DNA of 15,729 bases. Source: UBA6263 sp049305865. GTDB lineage: Bacteria; Patescibacteriota; Gracilibacteria; Absconditabacterales; Absconditicoccaceae. Below, in pieces: positions 13,530-15,729 of this stretch; the stretch's first letter is position 1; each line of letters begins with the position of its first letter. The notes beneath the pieces were generated by a model. It made no database searches. It saw only the letters and a list, made by a program, of their open reading frames with translations, and was not told the DNA's origin. The position numbers and the translations under genes are program-made. The stretch covers positions 1 to 15,729 of the forward strand of contig JBAQPP010000017.1 in assembly GCA_049305865.1 (NCBI GenBank), in the 5' to 3' direction.

Positions 13530-15729
13530 ATGGCTTTAGAAGAAAGTATCAAAAAAGAAATTAAGGATATTTCCGGTAATGTAGATTGTAAACGAGAACA
13601 GTGAGAAAAACAAAAAATAATAGATTTATGAAAAAAAACAGAATGATTAAATATTTCTGAAAAAAGAGACGATTTAGTTGAATGCAAAAATCTTTTATGA
13701 TCTCAAAAGCTATGAAATTCTGAACAGACTTTAGAAGATTTTTTGAAAAAAGATATTAAATCTATCCTTGTACAAAAGAAAGCCGAATGGGATGCTAAAT
13801 CAAATTCTTCAAATACTTCTGAAAGTGTTCAAGATTTTATAAATTGAATATGACAAGAAATACAAAGTATATTTTGAAATAAAAATGATAAGGTAGCTAT
13901 TTTACAGGTATATTTAAATTCTGTAGGTGATGTTAATTCAAAGCACGCTATCATACCTTATAACGCAAATAAATACAACTATAAAGCATGACAAGAAAAT
14001 AGACTTTTCATAGATGGTATACTATGACCACATACTTACAATGCCTTATGGTTAGCTACTTTTGGTGAAGAATTACCCAAAATTGAGTTGGTAAGGAAAT
14101 CATGATATGCTTTTGACAGAAATGAACCTAGAATAATTTGAAAAGATCAAGCATATATACCACTTACATTACCATGATTAGATAAAAATTGAAATATCGA
14201 GTCTAGTAAAACTATAGAAATTATAGATAATCCTAAAATAAAGTGAGCAATAGAATTGTTATATCTTTTTTATGATTGAGTATCAAAAAAAGATAATCTA
14301 TGAATAGATATAGACACTGAAATAATGAAAATTATGACAGATCCTAAATTATATGATAATGAAAATCGTTGAGCAAATTCTTTGGATTGATATGTTCAAG
14401 CAATCAAGCAATTGAATATTAAAATTGCATGAGATAAATCTGATCTCAAAAAATGACGTGATGCTATTACAAAATATCTAAATAATTCAGGCACTATAGA
14501 ATCTTCAGAACTTGCTATATTGAATACATTAGAATATGATGTTTGAGTACATGAATATGTAGCAAATTATATTGCTTCTAAGTATATAAACCTATCCAAA
14601 GAGCCATATAAATCCAAAATGGAATCAATAAAATCTATTACTACAGATAAAGATTTTAATGAATATGAAAAAGATATAGATAAAAAATGGATCGAACAAA
14701 AAGCTGTACAAAAAAAATTCATTTTAGAGACTTTTAATAATGCAAAAGTAAAAGCTACTACTCCAGAATTACAACAAGAACTATGTCAGATGTTCGAAGT
14801 AGACGATGTCTCAAAAGTTACGTCTGGTCTCATATGACAAAAATCAGAAGCGGCTATAAAACTTGCAGAAGAAGATTTCAAAACTTCTATGTTTGATAAT
14901 TATTTCAATAAGAGATTTTTCGAAGAAAATATTAGAAAAGATATAGTAAATCTAAATAGTACAACTGCCCAATACGAATGAAAAAATCAATTCACAGCAC
15001 TTTTTGCAGACATTCAATGAATATGATACATGAATCCATCTAGTGAAAATATGGATACAGCAAAATTTATAGGACAAATGATTGCGGAAGAAGCAGCATG
15101 TTTCGCTATATGAGCATTGACAGCATGAGCTTGATGAGTTTTATTGAAGGCAGCACTATATTGAAGGAGAGCTATGAAAATAGCTAGACTAGCAAAAGCA
15201 GTAAGTAGATGAGCAAAGATAGAAAGAAGAATTTCAAAATTTAATCAGGTAAGAAATTTAGTTAGAACTGTAAATATAGCAGAAAAGACAGTAAAAGCTG
15301 AAAGAGCTCTCACTTGGTGAGGTAAAGCTATCAATGCTACTACCACAATTCTAGGTGTTACTGTTTGATGAGCAGCTTTCTATGAAGGTACAAATGCAAT
15401 GCAAAATATTATAAAAGACGTTCCAATGTTTCAATGATGGAATGATTATCCAGAAGTTTTAAAATCTATAGCTATGTTTGGTGCACTTAAAATTGTTAAT
15501 AAATTAGTTGCTACTCAAAAACTTATTACTGTAGCATGAAAACAACTCAATGCTAATCCTTTCAATAAATTATTACAGATTAAGAATTGAGATAAGTTAT
15601 TTACAAAAGGAATGAAAATTGCTTGAGAAAGCTTAGTTTGATGATGAGCTATTTTTGCTGTGGAATGAGTATGAGAGATGATCATAGATACTGAACATGA
15701 TCGAACAAAAGAAGAATTTATACAGGCAG
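13530..15729 (+). CDS. Large protein with peptidoglycan-binding-like motif, 3' end outside the window
   Basis: The frame stays open from ATG 13530 to the right edge (733 codons) with TGA as Gly. No named family for the whole. The first 115 residues are charged and helical. Residues about 121-178 resemble the PG_binding_1 domain: ILQVYLNSVGD, then LFIDGILGPHTYNALWLA, matching the LQ-x2-L-x3-G and DG-x-x-GP-x-T-x2-AL pattern, with an insertion between the halves. A long charged region follows (about 200-520). Two Gly/Ala-rich hydrophobic stretches lie at about 525-545 (FAIGALTAGAGGVLLKAAL) and 604-622 (TTILGVTVGGAAFYEG), separated by a basic segment (RRAMKIARLAKA); a third (LVGGAIFAVEGVGEM) is near the edge. 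No N-terminal signal peptide is seen, so export would need another route. Probably co-transcribed with the 106-residue gene. A surface or envelope-interacting role is a guess. Confidence 0.85.

Noticed and set aside
1..15729. tRNA genes, CRISPR arrays and transposase genes.
   Set aside because: No T-loop-like GTTCGA motif with an acceptor stem, no regularly spaced repeats and no transposase motifs were seen on either strand; R1/R2 and D1/D2 are the only repeat families noticed.

Overview
The window is an A+T-rich segment from a bacterium that reads TGA as glycine (genetic code 25), so it comes from Absconditabacteria (SR1) or Gracilibacteria (BD1-5) in the Patescibacteria. The evidence is direct: invariant glycines of GlmS (M-C-G-I-F), MnmA (SGGVDS), prolyl-tRNA synthetase and a UvrD-type helicase are encoded by in-frame TGA, while TAA and TAG end every gene. 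With the standard code each of these genes breaks into short fragments. No start codon here has a clear GGAGG-type ribosome binding site. The window cannot separate SR1 from Gracilibacteria. || Layout: 1-511 (-) hypothetical gene leaving the left edge; 620-2134 (-) archaeal/eukaryotic-type prolyl-tRNA synthetase; 2168-4111 an island with no convincing protein gene, bracketed by two inverted copies of one palindromic repeat and holding two candidate structured RNAs (A about 360 nt, B about 960 nt) plus a possible short third transcript; 4155-5975 (+) glmS; 6018-7172 (-) a membrane-anchored protein with two four-cysteine repeats; 7241-8326 (-) mnmA; 8402-8554 (-) a 50-residue protein; 8737-8829 (-) a 30-residue Lys/Ala/Val-rich basic peptide; 8830-9137 no gene but several hairpins; 9138-9515 (-) CoA-binding protein; 9729-10364 (+) HAD-like protein lacking its nucleophile aspartate; 10366-12657 (-) UvrD/PcrA-like helicase; 12658-13183 non-coding, with the second copy of a 90-nt repeat and a third structured RNA candidate (C); 13184-13504 (+) small hypothetical; 13530-right edge (+) a very large protein with a peptidoglycan-binding-like motif and Gly-rich hydrophobic segments. 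|| The recognisable genes are housekeeping: tRNA charging, tRNA wobble thiolation, amino-sugar synthesis for the envelope and DNA unwinding. They are separately oriented and do not form a pathway operon. The part that known features do not explain is the RNA content. RNA B is much richer in G+C than its surroundings and packed with perfect hairpins. It has a consensus promoter and a strong 3' terminal hairpin, and I do not recognise it as rRNA, tmRNA, RNase P, SRP RNA or a self-splicing intron. RNA A, just upstream and on the same strand, has 14-nt and 12-nt stretches complementary to B in antiparallel order.
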